Shown here one piece after another: positions 23,645 to 32,960 of a stretch of 58,074 nucleotides of DNA. The stretch lies in contig DASPRM010000028.1 of NCBI GenBank assembly GCA_035624455.1, positions 1-58,074 on the forward strand. Reading direction: 5' to 3'. Below the pieces are notes generated by a model. The model worked only from the letters and a program-made list of their open reading frames with translations, had not been told where the DNA came from and did not search any database. Origin of the DNA: Terriglobales bacterium. Lineage in GTDB: Bacteria; Acidobacteriota; Terriglobia; Terriglobales; Acidobacteriaceae. Both the position numbers and the translations under genes were made by a program. Position 1 is the stretch's first letter, and each line of letters opens with the position of its first letter.

Positions 23645-24493
23645 ATGTGCCGCCCCTCGTGGCCGTTGTGTCTAATGGTGTTCCTGGTTCTTAGCGCGCC
23701 GGTTTCATTGGTTGCGCAACAGCAGGGAAGTGACCTGCCCGACGCGCCCCAGCCTAGCAGTCCTCCTCCTGCAGCGAACACCCAGCAACAGAATCCTCCC
23801 GCTGCACCGGCTGACGACCAGCAGGATTCCGACCAAAAGCCGGGCGCCATGAAGCGGGCGAAGCGGCATCTGCACGACCAGATGTCGAGCGGCTGCATCA
23901 ATGCGGTGATCAAGCAGGGATGCTGGGGAAAGGACAAGGAAGGTCAGCAGGACGGTGCGGGTGGTGATCAGGGTGGGAGCAATCAGGGCCAAGCACAGAA
24001 GCAGACACAGCCTCCACTGCCGGAGGGGCAGAAGGTTCCGCGATCCAGTCCACAGAATGGTCCGAATGAAAGCTCCAGCAAGGATGGTGAGGGCGATCTG
24101 GGTCCCATACCCGACCGCTACAGCAGCCCCGGTGCGGATGACGTCAAGGAGATGCAGAAGTGGGATCCGCATCGCGCCGCGAAGGATATTGAGGTAGGCG
24201 ATTACTACTATAAAGAGAAGAATTATCACGCCGCGGAAAGCCGCTACCGGGAGGCGCTGGAGTGGAAGCCGAACGATGCGCTAGCTACGTTCCGACTGGC
24301 CCAGGCGCTGGAGAAGCTCGGCAAAAACGAAGAAGCACGAAAGAATTATCAGACCTACTTGAAGATCCTCCCCAGCGGGGAACTCGCGCCAAAGGCCAAG
24401 GAGGCGCTGAAGAGGCTGCCGGCTCCGCCTGTCAATTCCAGCGAATTGAATCAGCCTTCGTCTACTTCTCCGCTCGCAGGAACTCCCCGGTAG
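23645..24493 (+). CDS. Exported TPR protein
   Basis: The 282-residue protein has a signal peptide (MCRPSWPLCLMVFLVLSAPV...AQQ), a long Pro/Gln/Ser-rich low-complexity stretch (about 30-150) broken by a cysteine pair in CINAVIKQGCW, and C-terminal tetratricopeptide repeats (about 182-255: AAKDIEVGDYYYKEKNYHAA, ALEWKPNDALATFRLAQALE). It is likely periplasmic and binds partner proteins through the repeats. Its 3' end overlaps the 3' end of the converging lipoprotein gene by 32 bases. Confidence 0.75.
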   Translation: MCRPSWPLCLMVFLVLSAPVSLVAQQQGSDLPDAPQPSSPPPAANTQQQNPPAAPADDQQDSDQKPGAMKRAKRHLHDQMSSGCINAVIKQGCWGKDKEGQQDGAGGDQGGSNQGQAQKQTQPPLPEGQKVPRSSPQNGPNESSSKDGEGDLGPIPDRYSSPGADDVKEMQKWDPHRAAKDIEVGDYYYKEKNYHAAESRYREALEWKPNDALATFRLAQALEKLGKNEEARKNYQTYLKILPSGELAPKAKEALKRLPAPPVNSSELNQPSSTSPLAGTPR

Positions 24494-25094
24494 AGGCGTC
24501 CACCGCAATCTTCAGTTTGGGTTCATTCCTGTTGGGACCGTAAATCACGTGCCATAGAAGCTTGTTCTCGGCGTGGTTCCAATCCACCACATAATTCACG
24601 TTGGAGGTGGGTTCTTTCTTTAGCAGCTTGTCTCCGCCGTGCTGGTCAGCAGTCTTAGCTACCGCATCGGAGTCGGTCTTGAGGAACGCGATATCGAAGA
24701 TCTGTGTGGAAGCGTTGGAAGGATTGTAGCTGTCTTCGCTGCTGAAGGTGATTCCTGGTTCGGGAGCATCTTCCGATTTGATGCCTGACCAAACGAAGGT
24801 TTTCAGGGCGCGACGGTTGGCGGAAGCAAAGCCCGCGCGCCAGATGCCGGATTTGCCGTCCTGTCCATTGGCTTCTTTGGTGGGCTGGGATTCCAGGCGA
24901 AACGGCTTGCAGTCAGGCGCCCAGTTACGCGCCGCGATATACATCTTGGTGATGGCTTCACGGCCGCTGTAGAGCGTTGGCTGCGCAGGAGCTTTAGGCG
25001 CCGCAGGATGCTCGGCAGGCTTGCTGGGCTCGGAAGTGCACGCTGGCAGAAGTGCCAGCAATAACAGCAGGAAGGCAATCAGGAACTTGGGCAC
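24462..25094 (-). CDS. Lipoprotein of unknown function
   Basis: I choose GTG 25094 because the sequence from there is a clean lipoprotein signal, VPKFLIAFLLLLLALLPAC, whereas the frame further up to 25193 is not signal-like. The 210-residue product has a Pro/Ala linker after the lipid-attachment cysteine, then a mixed alpha/beta body with AITKMYIAARNWAPDCKPF and a last strand KLKIAVDASTGEFLRAEK that resembles the end of PepSY-like domains. That resemblance is weak. It converges on the TPR gene with an overlap of 32 bases. Confidence 0.65.
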   Translation of the reverse strand: MPKFLIAFLLLLLALLPACTSEPSKPAEHPAAPKAPAQPTLYSGREAITKMYIAARNWAPDCKPFRLESQPTKEANGQDGKSGIWRAGFASANRRALKTFVWSGIKSEDAPEPGITFSSEDSYNPSNASTQIFDIAFLKTDSDAVAKTADQHGGDKLLKKEPTSNVNYVVDWNHAENKLLWHVIYGPNRNEPKLKIAVDASTGEFLRAEK

Positions 25095-25260
25095 CGTGCT
25101 ACCCCCGTGGCAAATTGTAATCGAGCGTGCGGAATTGTAAGCGGGCAAAGGCTGGTCGCTCAAATGAGGATTTGAACGGACTCGGTTTGGCACGCAAGAT
25201 CATGTACCGCCGTGATCCCGGGAGCGTTGGCAGGCATAATGAAGCCGCCAATAACCGACA

Positions 25261-25266
25261 TATAAT
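25261..25266 (+). promoter_or_regulatory. Possible -10 element of prepilin peptidase gene
   Basis: TATAAT lies 34 bases before the ATG at 25301. No good TTGACA sits at 16-18 bases upstream, so only the -10 is supported. Confidence 0.3.
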
Positions 25267-25300
25267 TCTGGGGTCTCCAGAGAAACCAGGATAGGCAGGA

Positions 25301-26221
25301 ATGGGTGTGTTCTTCGGGCTAGCGATCTTTCTCTTTGGATTGGCGTTCGGAAGTTTTCTGAACGTCTGTATTCACCGGATCCCGCGGCGGGAGTCGATCG
25401 TATTTCCGGGGTCAGCCTGTCCGAAATGCAAGAGCGCGATCCGAGCCTATGACAACATCCCGCTGGCCAGCTGGCTGATATTGCGAGGCCGCTGCCGGCA
25501 GTGCCGCACGCCCATTTCGCCACGCTATCCAGCCGTGGAACTGCTGCTGGGCTTGCTGTGGCTGGCTTGCTACGCGCAATTTGGTTTGAGCCTGGGAACG
25601 CTGAAGTACTGCGTGTTTTCTTTTTTGGTTGTTGCGCTGATCTTCATCGATGCGGAATGGAAGCTGCTGCCGGATGCGCTGACCCTGCCGGGGCTGTTGC
25701 TTGGGATTCTGTTCAGCCTGATAGTGCCGGTCCATGATTTGCTGATGAGATTCGTTCCCAGCATGCTGAGGCTGTCGCAGGGATGGCATGCACCATGGCG
25801 GCTGTTGTCGTTAGCGGATTCGCTGTTAGGGGCGGCGGTGGGAGCATCGTTTATCTATGGTGTAGGTGTCATCTACCTGCATGCCCGAGGCGTGGAAGGT
25901 ATGGGGCTGGGCGATGTAAAGCTGATGGCCATGGTGGGTGCGTTTCTGGGTGTCAAGCTCACAGTGGCTACGATCTTTGCGGCATCACTGGTGGGATCGC
26001 TTTTTGGACTGTGGACGATCCTTTTTGTGTGGTTGAAACGCACTCGGCGGCGCATGGAACGCAATCATGAACAGGCGGCGGTAGCGCGGCGGCGGGCCTG
26101 GCAATCGGCGCGCATGATTTATCGCTATTATCAGATCCCATTTGGAGTATTTCTGGGAAGCATGGCCATTGCGTCGTTATTTTTTGGCAACTCGGTTTGG
26201 CATTGGTACTTTGAACTTTAG
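25301..26221 (+). CDS. pilD: Prepilin leader peptidase / N-methyltransferase
   Basis: This 306-residue integral membrane enzyme cleaves the leader of type IV pilins and related pseudopilins and methylates the new N-terminus. FGSFLNVCIHRIPRRES near the start and the two CxxC pairs CPKC and CRQC (about residues 43-70) are the zinc-binding, methyltransferase-type region; FIDAEWKLLPDALTLPG and GLGDVKLMAMVGAFLG carry the two catalytic aspartates of the peptidase (type 24 aspartic protease). Several membrane helices follow. No pilus genes are adjacent, so it serves a system encoded elsewhere. Confidence 0.94.
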   Translation: MGVFFGLAIFLFGLAFGSFLNVCIHRIPRRESIVFPGSACPKCKSAIRAYDNIPLASWLILRGRCRQCRTPISPRYPAVELLLGLLWLACYAQFGLSLGTLKYCVFSFLVVALIFIDAEWKLLPDALTLPGLLLGILFSLIVPVHDLLMRFVPSMLRLSQGWHAPWRLLSLADSLLGAAVGASFIYGVGVIYLHARGVEGMGLGDVKLMAMVGAFLGVKLTVATIFAASLVGSLFGLWTILFVWLKRTRRRMERNHEQAAVARRRAWQSARMIYRYYQIPFGVFLGSMAIASLFFGNSVWHWYFEL

Positions 26222-26296
26222 ACTTCTGATTCGTGGACTCTTGGTGAGTTCGAAAGCGGAGTAGAATTCGTCCTGGATCAAGGTCGAGGAATGATT

Positions 26297-26878
26297 ATGA
26301 GAAGAAAAATTCAGCTCGTCATTGCAGCCCTGGTGGTATTCGGTTTGTGGAGCATGGCGGCAGCGCAGTCGCTAGGTGATGTCGCCAGGGAAACACGCAA
26401 GCAGAAGAAACCGGCCACAGGCAAGGTGGTTACGAACGACGACATCCCAACGCAGGACAATATCTCGACTGTACCTTCGGTAGCGACGGCGGCGGCGAGT
26501 GGCGACCAGTCGTCAGACAGCAACGCAGACGCCCAGGCTACCGGCGACAAGGCTGCTGGCAAACAGGAGAAGGAAGAGAACAAAGACCAGAAGGAATGGG
26601 CGGCCTGGAAAGACAAGGTAGAGGCGCAGAAGAAGTCGGTCGCCGACCTGGAGAAAGAGCTAGACCTGATGGAGCGCGAGCACTCACTGCGCGTAGCGTC
26701 GTACTATGCCGATGCCGGACAGCAACTGCGCGACTCCAAGAAGTGGTTCGAGGATGAGCGTGCATACCAGGCGGATCTGGAAAAGAAGAAGAAGGATCTC
26801 GCGGACACCAAGCAGAAGCTCGACGACATGCGCGAGGAGGCGCGTAAGGCCGGGGTACCTGGGTCGTACACGGACTAG
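26297..26878 (+). CDS. Exported coiled-coil protein
   Basis: ATG 26297 lies six bases after GAGGA; ATG 26291 is the alternative. The 193-residue protein has a signal peptide (ending SMAAAQS), a Ser/Ala/Asp-rich linker, then a highly charged coiled coil (about 95-185: WKDKVEAQKKSVADLEKELD, ADLEKKKKDLADTKQKLDDM). It is periplasmic, probably a structural or adaptor protein. No family is recognised. Similar exported coiled-coil proteins are common in Acidobacteriota. Confidence 0.72.
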   Translation: MRRKIQLVIAALVVFGLWSMAAAQSLGDVARETRKQKKPATGKVVTNDDIPTQDNISTVPSVATAAASGDQSSDSNADAQATGDKAAGKQEKEENKDQKEWAAWKDKVEAQKKSVADLEKELDLMEREHSLRVASYYADAGQQLRDSKKWFEDERAYQADLEKKKKDLADTKQKLDDMREEARKAGVPGSYTD

Positions 26879-27223
26879 GGCTGAAGCAATCAGCCGTCAG
26901 CAATCAGTCTTCTCTTAGGTGCCAGCGGGCACTTCCTCCAATCCGTCATTGGGCTCACACCGGGGGGCACGGCCTTTGGTGCCTGCGGGCTGGTGCCAGG
27001 AGATCCAGCGGAATAAGCATAGCGCGCAAGCGATGATTTCCTGGTGGGCCGGCTGGGACAGCTTGCTGTGATGCAAATGCCGTCCCTCCCGGATCAAGGC
27101 TAAGTACTTCCGTAACAATCAGAAGCCGGAAAGCATGCCACCCTCCCCGAGACTTCGGGATAAAATCGCGCAATCTGCTCCCCTGCGTCTACGCAGTTCC
27201 CCGGGAGCGGGCAAGGACAGAAA
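26879..27223. other. Gap with repeats, no clear gene
   Basis: The first 30 bases are a decayed AATCAG/CAGCAATCAG repeat. A small hairpin, CCCGA-GACT-TCGGG, lies at about 27147-27160, followed by ATAAAAT. Short open frames on the minus strand here have no ribosome-binding site and unlikely composition. I looked for a signal-recognition-particle RNA and did not find its conserved loop. Confidence 0.35.
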
Positions 27224-29062
27224 TTGGACGCTCCTTCGAGGGGACAACAGACGCTGGCCAGCCGGCTGGCGACAGTTCGCATACCGATTCTCTACCTGAT
27301 CGTAGGCGTGCTGATCGCAATCAGCGTGGTGCCGATGTACTTCTATTCCCACGAAGTGGTTGGCATTAACCGGGAACGGCTTATCTCCAATGAAAGGCTG
27401 CTGCAGACCCGGATTACCCTGTCCCTGGGCAATGAAATCGCTCAAAAGCTCAACAGCCAGGATGCCATGTTGAGCAATCTGTCCTCCGCGATCCAGATCA
27501 CCAGTGGAGGCAATGTCGGCGGGGAGAGCGTGAATGCCCCCGAACTGCGAGCCTTGCTGGAGCGATTCGTTTCCTCTTCCAGTGATCTGGCTTATGTCAC
27601 TCTGCTGAACAGCGACGCCAAAGGGCAGGCGGTTGGGCGTATTTCTCCCGACGAATTTCTGCAGCATGAGATGGAGCGCGCCTTTACGGCCGCGCGCGAT
27701 GGGCGCGCGTACAAGGGGCAAGCGCTTTCATTGGGGTCGGGGAAGAACCGGCATGTGGTGGTGCTGGTGAGCACGCCTCTGGTCGCGGACGGGCGCTTCA
27801 ACGGGATGCTGGGAGCGGCAGTGGATCTGGGATTTGCGATTCGCAACCTGAACGATGTCAGCACCGCCAACATGCTGACCTACGTGGTGGACCAGCAGGG
27901 ACGGTTGGTGGCCGCGCCGGATTCAACTCATTTTGCCACCGGACAGGATATGACCCGCTTCGACATCGTGAAGAGTTTCGTGGACTCGGCGGGCAAGGCA
28001 CGCTGGTCAGCTAACTATCATTTCGCCATCAACGAGAACGGCCACAGCACCGAGATGCTGGGGACATACAGTCCCGTGCCCACGATGGAATGGGCGGTGA
28101 TCGCGCAGAAACCCCAGGATGATGCTTATCGTGGAGTGTACGAAATGCAGCGCACGGCGCGCTGGCTGGCGCTGGCGTCGGTGCTATTGGCTTGCCTGGT
28201 AGGCATCGTGGCGACGCGGCGGCTGACCACTCCATTGCGAGTGCTGACGGAATCGAGCCGGGCGATTGCTCGCGGCGACTTCAGCCAGCGCGTCAATCTG
28301 ATGAGCCGCACCGAGATTGGGGAATTGGCTCAGACCTTCAACAGCATGAGCGATGATCTGGAGCGGCTGATCCGAGATCTGAAGAAAGCCGCCGAGGAAA
28401 ACCGTGAGCTGTTTCTGGGCTCCATTCAGATGCTGGCGGGCGCGGTCGACGAAAAGGATCCGTACACGCGCGGCCACTCTGACCGGGTCACACGCTTCTC
28501 GGTGCTGATTGCCAAAGAGCTGGGGCTTTCGGCTGAGGAAATCGAGAAGGTACGCATCGCCGCCCAGCTGCACGATGTGGGAAAGATTGGAATCGAAGAT
28601 CGTATTCTGAAGAAACCGGGTGCACTGACTCCGGAAGAATACGATGTGATGAAATCGCACACGGTGCGGGGAGCCAACATCCTGCGGCCGGTGAAGCTGC
28701 TGGCAGAGATGATCCCCGGAATCGAGCTGCACCACGAGTCGCTGGACGGCAAGGGCTATCCGTACGGCCTGAAAGGGGAGCAGATTCCATTGGCGGCGCG
28801 CATTATCGCGGTGGCTGACACCTTCGATGCCATGACTACCAACCGTCCCTATCAAGCGGCATTTGATCCAGAGTATGCGGTGCGTATCATCAAGACGCTT
28901 TCCAAGACGCGCTTTGATGTGTCCTGTGTGGAAGCATTGGCCAAGCTGTTTGAACGTGGCGAAGTGCGCGTCCGGCGTGCGGCAACAGTCTCCCAAGAAC
29001 TTCCGCAACCCTTAGCACCAGCAGTGGCAGAAGGAGCCGCGGCGGGCGCGAGCGTGGTGTAG
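27224..29062 (+). CDS. Membrane HD-GYP phosphodiesterase (cyclic di-GMP)
   Basis: The 612-residue protein begins at TTG 27224, with AAGGA just upstream. A membrane helix (about 22-42) is followed by a periplasmic sensor domain of the dCache type (to about 300), a second helix (ARWLALASVLLACLVGIVAT), a HAMP domain and the HD-GYP domain (about 395-580). All catalytic motifs are intact: RGHSDRV, QLHDVGKIGI, HHESLDGKGYP and DTFDAMTTNRPYQ. It should hydrolyse cyclic di-GMP in response to an external signal. With four PilZ proteins nearby it is the only turnover enzyme for this messenger in the window. Confidence 0.93.
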   Translation: MDAPSRGQQTLASRLATVRIPILYLIVGVLIAISVVPMYFYSHEVVGINRERLISNERLLQTRITLSLGNEIAQKLNSQDAMLSNLSSAIQITSGGNVGGESVNAPELRALLERFVSSSSDLAYVTLLNSDAKGQAVGRISPDEFLQHEMERAFTAARDGRAYKGQALSLGSGKNRHVVVLVSTPLVADGRFNGMLGAAVDLGFAIRNLNDVSTANMLTYVVDQQGRLVAAPDSTHFATGQDMTRFDIVKSFVDSAGKARWSANYHFAINENGHSTEMLGTYSPVPTMEWAVIAQKPQDDAYRGVYEMQRTARWLALASVLLACLVGIVATRRLTTPLRVLTESSRAIARGDFSQRVNLMSRTEIGELAQTFNSMSDDLERLIRDLKKAAEENRELFLGSIQMLAGAVDEKDPYTRGHSDRVTRFSVLIAKELGLSAEEIEKVRIAAQLHDVGKIGIEDRILKKPGALTPEEYDVMKSHTVRGANILRPVKLLAEMIPGIELHHESLDGKGYPYGLKGEQIPLAARIIAVADTFDAMTTNRPYQAAFDPEYAVRIIKTLSKTRFDVSCVEALAKLFERGEVRVRRAATVSQELPQPLAPAVAEGAAAGASVV

Positions 29063-29120
29063 CAGACTGCTTTCACCTCCAACCATTGTGACGCTTCCTC
29101 TGGTCTGACCGCCCTCCCGA

Positions 29121-29126
29121 TATAAT
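29121..29126 (+). promoter_or_regulatory. Possible -10 element upstream of ftsY
   Basis: GATATAAT at 29119-29126 fits a -10 box; the transcript would have a leader of about 150 bases. No matching -35 is seen. Confidence 0.3.
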
Positions 29127-29281
29127 TGATTTTTGCCATCACGAGCTGGCGCTCGTCGTTGTTGCCGGCTTCGCACGGCTGTTGAGGACTAGAGGGGTTG
29201 GCTTAGAGAGCGGCTGGAAGCCACACCCGTTCAAGACAATTCCGCATTAACACTTTGCAGTTTGTGGGCCAGGTTGGCTTT

Positions 29282-30241
29282 ATGATCCAGACCCTTTTTG
29301 GCAGTACGGAAGAGGCGCCCAAGAAACCCGGTTTATTCGAGCGCATGAAGCAGGCGGTCTCGCGAACCCGGGAGAACCTGAGCGAGCGCATTGAAGAAGT
29401 GGTCACGGTTGGCAAGGAGATCGACCGCGACACGCTGGACGACCTGGAAGCGACGCTGATCGGGGCCGATCTCGGCCACAAAACCACAGCTCAGCTCATT
29501 GCGAATCTGCGGGAGAAGGCGGACCGCAAACAGATTGCAGATGCGGCCGAGCTGAAACGTTTGTTGAAAACCGAAGTTCTGAATGTATTGCAGCGAGCGC
29601 ACGTCGATCCGGTAGCGGCTGTGGATGGCGAACCCGAGGTGATCCTGGTGGTGGGTGTAAATGGCACGGGAAAAACCACGACGATCGGGAAGCTGGCGCA
29701 TGTGTTTCGTGGGGACGGGAAAACTGTGTTGCTGTGTGCGGCAGATACATTCCGTGCCGCTGCTATTGAACAATTGGAAGTCTGGGGCGATCGCACGGGA
29801 AATGAAGTGATCAAAACGAAAGCCGGTGGCGATCCGGCGGCGGTGCTATTTGACGCTCTCCAAGCCGCTAAAGCACGCCATATTGACTACGTGATCGTGG
29901 ATACGGCGGGCCGGTTACACACCAAATCGAGTCTCATGACGGAACTGGAAAAGATGCGGCGGACTGCCCAGCGGATTATCACAGGCGCGCCTCATGAGGT
30001 CCTGCTGGTAGTGGATGCGACGACTGGTCAGAATGGACTGCAACAGGCCAAGCTATTCACGGAGTCTGCCGGGGTTACTGGGATTGTGCTAACAAAACTC
30101 GACGGAACCGCGAAAGGCGGCATCTGCGTGGCCATTTCGAATGAATTGGGATTGCCCGTCCGTTACGTGGGAGTGGGGGAGAAAGCCGCCGACCTGCTTC
30201 CTTTCGATGCTGAGGAATTTGTAGATTCGCTGTTCGAGTGA
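29282..30241 (+). CDS. ftsY: Signal recognition particle receptor
   Basis: ATG 29282 gives 319 residues. FtsY receives the signal-recognition-particle/ribosome complex at the membrane. The helical N domain (about 10-95) is followed by the GTPase G domain: G1 GVNGTGKTTTIGKL, the insertion-box region DTFRAAAIEQLEVW, G3 DTAGRLHTK, G4 TKLDGTAKGG and closing motif GVGEKAADLLPFD. The acidic A domain of E. coli FtsY is absent, as in many bacteria. No other secretion gene is close by. Confidence 0.96.
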   Translation: MIQTLFGSTEEAPKKPGLFERMKQAVSRTRENLSERIEEVVTVGKEIDRDTLDDLEATLIGADLGHKTTAQLIANLREKADRKQIADAAELKRLLKTEVLNVLQRAHVDPVAAVDGEPEVILVVGVNGTGKTTTIGKLAHVFRGDGKTVLLCAADTFRAAAIEQLEVWGDRTGNEVIKTKAGGDPAAVLFDALQAAKARHIDYVIVDTAGRLHTKSSLMTELEKMRRTAQRIITGAPHEVLLVVDATTGQNGLQQAKLFTESAGVTGIVLTKLDGTAKGGICVAISNELGLPVRYVGVGEKAADLLPFDAEEFVDSLFE

Positions 30242-30400
30242 GACGTATTGGCCGGACTCGATTTACGCAGAACGGCGGAGAAGCAGGTCCCTCGACTGCG
30301 AAAGCCGTTCGCATCCCAAACGATCTTCTTCGCTCGGGATGACAATTGGGATGACAATTGGATAGTAGAGTCTGGCACTGGCAACGTTTGACCCTATTGA
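30242..30400. repeat. Short gap with GGATGACAATT duplication
   Basis: CGATCTTCTTCGCTCGGGAT is a degenerate ATCCTTCG-type element, and GGGATGACAATT occurs twice in tandem at about 30337-30361. No riboswitch for flavin mononucleotide was seen before ribD. Confidence 0.45.
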
Positions 30401-30463
30401 ATGCCAGATCGAAATTGTACGTTTGAAACGGTAGCGGCCACCTCCAAAAAGCAGCAAGGGATG

Positions 30464-31663
30464 ATGAGCAAGACTGAGATTGAAGTGCGGGACGTGAGCT
30501 TCACGCAACAGGACCTGTATTTCATGCAGCGGGCCCTGGCATTGGCTCGCCAGGGAATCGCTTTGACCTCGCCGAACCCGTGTGTTGGGGCTGTGATAGT
30601 GAGTTCCGCGGGAGATGTCGTAGGCAGGGGTTCCCACACCTACGACGGAACAAAGCACGCCGAGGTGCTGGCGATTGAGCAGGCGGGCGCGCAGGCGCGC
30701 GGGGCGTCGCTTTATGTCAACTTCGAGCCCTGCAGCCATGTGGGGCGCACTCGCCCGTGTGTGGAAGCAATTATCCACGCCGGAATCATTCGCGTAGTAG
30801 CCGCCATGCAGGATCCCAACCCTGAAGTCAGTGGCCGTGGTTTCGAAGGGCTGCGCGCAGCCGGGATTGCGGTTGAAGTCGGTTTGTGCGAGACGGAGGC
30901 GCGCGCGCTGAATGAGTGGTTCGCGAAATATATCCGAACTGGCACGCCACTGGTGACGCTCAAGGCAGGCATGACTCTGGATGGGAAAATCGCGCCACCA
31001 CCGGGAGAATCAGGGGTGGTTTCCGCTTTGGGAGCAGCGGGAGCGGCTAGCGGCTGGATTACCAGCGAAGAAGCCCGCGCTCACGTGCAAGAACTGCGTC
31101 ATGCCAGCGACGCCATTCTATCTGGGGTTGGCACGGTGGTGGCCGACGATCCATTGCTCACCGATCGCACGGGACGTCCGCGGCGACGGCCGCTGTTACG
31201 GATTGTGCTCGACTCGCGGCTGCGGCTGCCTGTAGAGTCGCGAATCGTAAAGACGGCGGCGGAAGGCAGAGATGTTTTGGTCTTTTGTTCCTTCGTCGAT
31301 GAAAAGCGGCGCGAGGAACTGCTGGCACGCGGTGTGCGGGTGGAGCAAACGCCGCTGGGCATTCGCGATGGACGGCCAGATCTGCGCGTGATCCTGAAGC
31401 GGCTGGGCGAGATGGAGATCACCAGCCTGCTAGTCGAGGGGGGCTCGCTGGTGAACTGGTCGGCGCTGGAATCGGGGATTGTGGACAAGGTGTTTTTGTA
31501 CTACGCACCGAAGATCCTGGGGGGAATGGGAGCGCTGCCGTTCGCTTCGAGCAGCGGCTTTCGGCGCGTGAGCGAGGCGGCCACTATAAGGCACATACAA
31601 TTGCATCGTTTCGGGGAAGATTTTGCAGTCGAGGGCTATCTTAAAGATCCTTATCGCGAATGA
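30464..31663 (+). CDS. ribD: Bifunctional riboflavin deaminase/reductase
   Basis: I choose ATG 30464 (399 residues); ATG 30461 and 30401 are alternatives, the last adding 21 unrelated residues. RibD carries out the second and third steps of riboflavin synthesis. The deaminase domain has the zinc site HAEVLAIEQ (His/Glu) and PCSHVGRTRPC (two cysteines), the reductase domain has TLKAGMTLDGKIA, WITSEEARAHVQELR and LLVEGGSLVNW. It is followed nine bases later by ribE. The genes for the other two enzymes, ribBA and ribH, are not here. Confidence 0.95.
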   Translation: MSKTEIEVRDVSFTQQDLYFMQRALALARQGIALTSPNPCVGAVIVSSAGDVVGRGSHTYDGTKHAEVLAIEQAGAQARGASLYVNFEPCSHVGRTRPCVEAIIHAGIIRVVAAMQDPNPEVSGRGFEGLRAAGIAVEVGLCETEARALNEWFAKYIRTGTPLVTLKAGMTLDGKIAPPPGESGVVSALGAAGAASGWITSEEARAHVQELRHASDAILSGVGTVVADDPLLTDRTGRPRRRPLLRIVLDSRLRLPVESRIVKTAAEGRDVLVFCSFVDEKRREELLARGVRVEQTPLGIRDGRPDLRVILKRLGEMEITSLLVEGGSLVNWSALESGIVDKVFLYYAPKILGGMGALPFASSSGFRRVSEAATIRHIQLHRFGEDFAVEGYLKDPYRE

Positions 31664-31672
31664 GGTGAGCCT

Positions 31673-32317
31673 ATGTTTACCGGACTAGTCGAAGAAGTAG
31701 GCAAGATTGTGGAGATCGCCAAGGTCGAAGGAAAGCGCCGTCTTACCGTCGCTGCGCGGAACGTTACCCGCGAACTCCAGACGGGCAACAGCATCGCCGT
31801 GAATGGGGTTTGCCTGACGGCAGTGGAGGTCGCTCCCGATTGCTTTGGCTGCGACTTGGCGGAAGAGACGTGGATCAGGACAGCATTCTCGCGCATCCGC
31901 GAAGGGGCGCTGGTGAATCTGGAGTTGCCGATGAAGGCCGATGGCCGCATGGGCGGACACATTGTCCAGGGGCACGTGGACGGCACCGGAAAATTTCTGG
32001 GGCTGGAGAAAATTCCGGGCGCCGAGGATTACTGGCTGCATATAGAGGTGCCTGCGGAACTGGAGAAGTACATTGTCTTTAAGGGATCAGTATCGATCGA
32101 GGGCATCAGCCTGACGGTAGCGCGGATCGAAGGCAACAGCCTGACCGTGGCGATCATTCCCCATACCTGGGAGATGACCAACCTGCGCTCGCTTGAGCCG
32201 GGAGATCCGGTCAATATCGAAACCGACATCATTGCCAAGTACGTGGAAAAGCTGATTGGCGGGGACCGCGCCCAGGGCGCAATTTCTCTGGAGCGTCTGG
32301 TAGCCCAGGGCTTCTAA
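31673..32317 (+). CDS. ribE: Riboflavin synthase alpha chain
   Basis: The 214-residue protein makes riboflavin from two lumazine molecules. It shows the internal repeat of two similar barrels: MFTGLVEEVGKI...GNSIAVNGVCLTAVEV and GHIVQGHVDGTGKF...SVSIEGISLTVARI, with GHVDG and NLELP typical of the family. It starts nine bases after ribD and the two form an operon. The 20-base gap to the next gene has a strong AAGGAGG site, so the PPOX gene may be co-transcribed. Confidence 0.95.
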   Translation: MFTGLVEEVGKIVEIAKVEGKRRLTVAARNVTRELQTGNSIAVNGVCLTAVEVAPDCFGCDLAEETWIRTAFSRIREGALVNLELPMKADGRMGGHIVQGHVDGTGKFLGLEKIPGAEDYWLHIEVPAELEKYIVFKGSVSIEGISLTVARIEGNSLTVAIIPHTWEMTNLRSLEPGDPVNIETDIIAKYVEKLIGGDRAQGAISLERLVAQGF

Positions 32318-32337
32318 TCCGAAGGAGGTCTGGATTC

Positions 32338-32757
32338 ATGGCGCAGAAGGTGACCGTGGTAGCTCAGAGAATCCCTGAAAAGTATGCCGACCTGTTCAGC
32401 AAAAGGGCTTTCGCAAGCCTGGGCACGCTAATGCCGGATGGGTCGCCCCAGGTAACACCGGTTTGGATCGACTATGACGGTTCGTACGTAATCTTCAATT
32501 CAGCCAAGGGCCGGCAGAAGGATCGCAATGTGCGTCGTGATCCACGGGTGGCGATCGCCGTGATCGATCCGGAGAATCCGTATCGCTACATCGAAATTCG
32601 TGGGCGAGTGGCGGAGATCACGGAAGAGGGCGCGGACGACCACATTAATAAGATGGCCAAGAAGTATCTGGGCGAAGACATCTATCCGTTCCGCCAGCCG
32701 GGGGAAGTGCGAGTGATCTATAAGATCGAGCCGCTGCACATTCATGGGAATGGGTAG
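32338..32757 (+). CDS. PPOX-class flavin/F420-type split-barrel protein
   Basis: The 139-residue protein has AAGGAGG well placed before ATG 32338. It is one split beta-barrel of the pyridoxamine-phosphate-oxidase superfamily: FASLGTLMPDGSPQVTPVWI, VIFNSAKGRQKDRNVRRDPR and ENPYRYIEIRGRVAEI fit the PPOX-class F420-dependent group (TIGR03618-like). It binds flavin or F420 and reduces an unknown substrate. Its place 20 bases after two riboflavin genes suits a flavin-linked role. Confidence 0.85.
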   Translation: MAQKVTVVAQRIPEKYADLFSKRAFASLGTLMPDGSPQVTPVWIDYDGSYVIFNSAKGRQKDRNVRRDPRVAIAVIDPENPYRYIEIRGRVAEITEEGADDHINKMAKKYLGEDIYPFRQPGEVRVIYKIEPLHIHGNG

Positions 32758-32882
32758 GGGAGTCGTAAGCTGGTAAATTGGAAGCGGGTAAGCTGAATGC
32801 AGGACACTCAAGATCCAGGTAGTTGATGCACCGCCTTTTCTCTGCAAGAACAACACCAAGTGTGGATTCACCCGATGATTGT

Positions 32883-32925
32883 CATCACGAGCGGCCGTAG
32901 GCCGCGAGAGATCTGCAGTTCAAGT
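32883..32925. repeat. Hairpin element between convergent genes
   Basis: GCGGCC-GTA-GGCCGC (32891-32905) is a perfect palindromic hairpin inside TCATCACGA...GCGAGAGATCTGCAG, the reverse orientation of the ATCCTTCG-type family. It sits between the converging PPOX and MlaF-like genes. Confidence 0.55.
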
Positions 32926-32960
32926 CTCTTCTCCCTTGGTGCCCTTCATGGTGGAAAAGC

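Noticed and set aside
26879-27223. Possible small RNA (SRP RNA or 6S-like) upstream of the HD-GYP gene and near ftsY
   Set aside because: No conserved SRP loop and no convincing long fold; the region looks like repeat decay.
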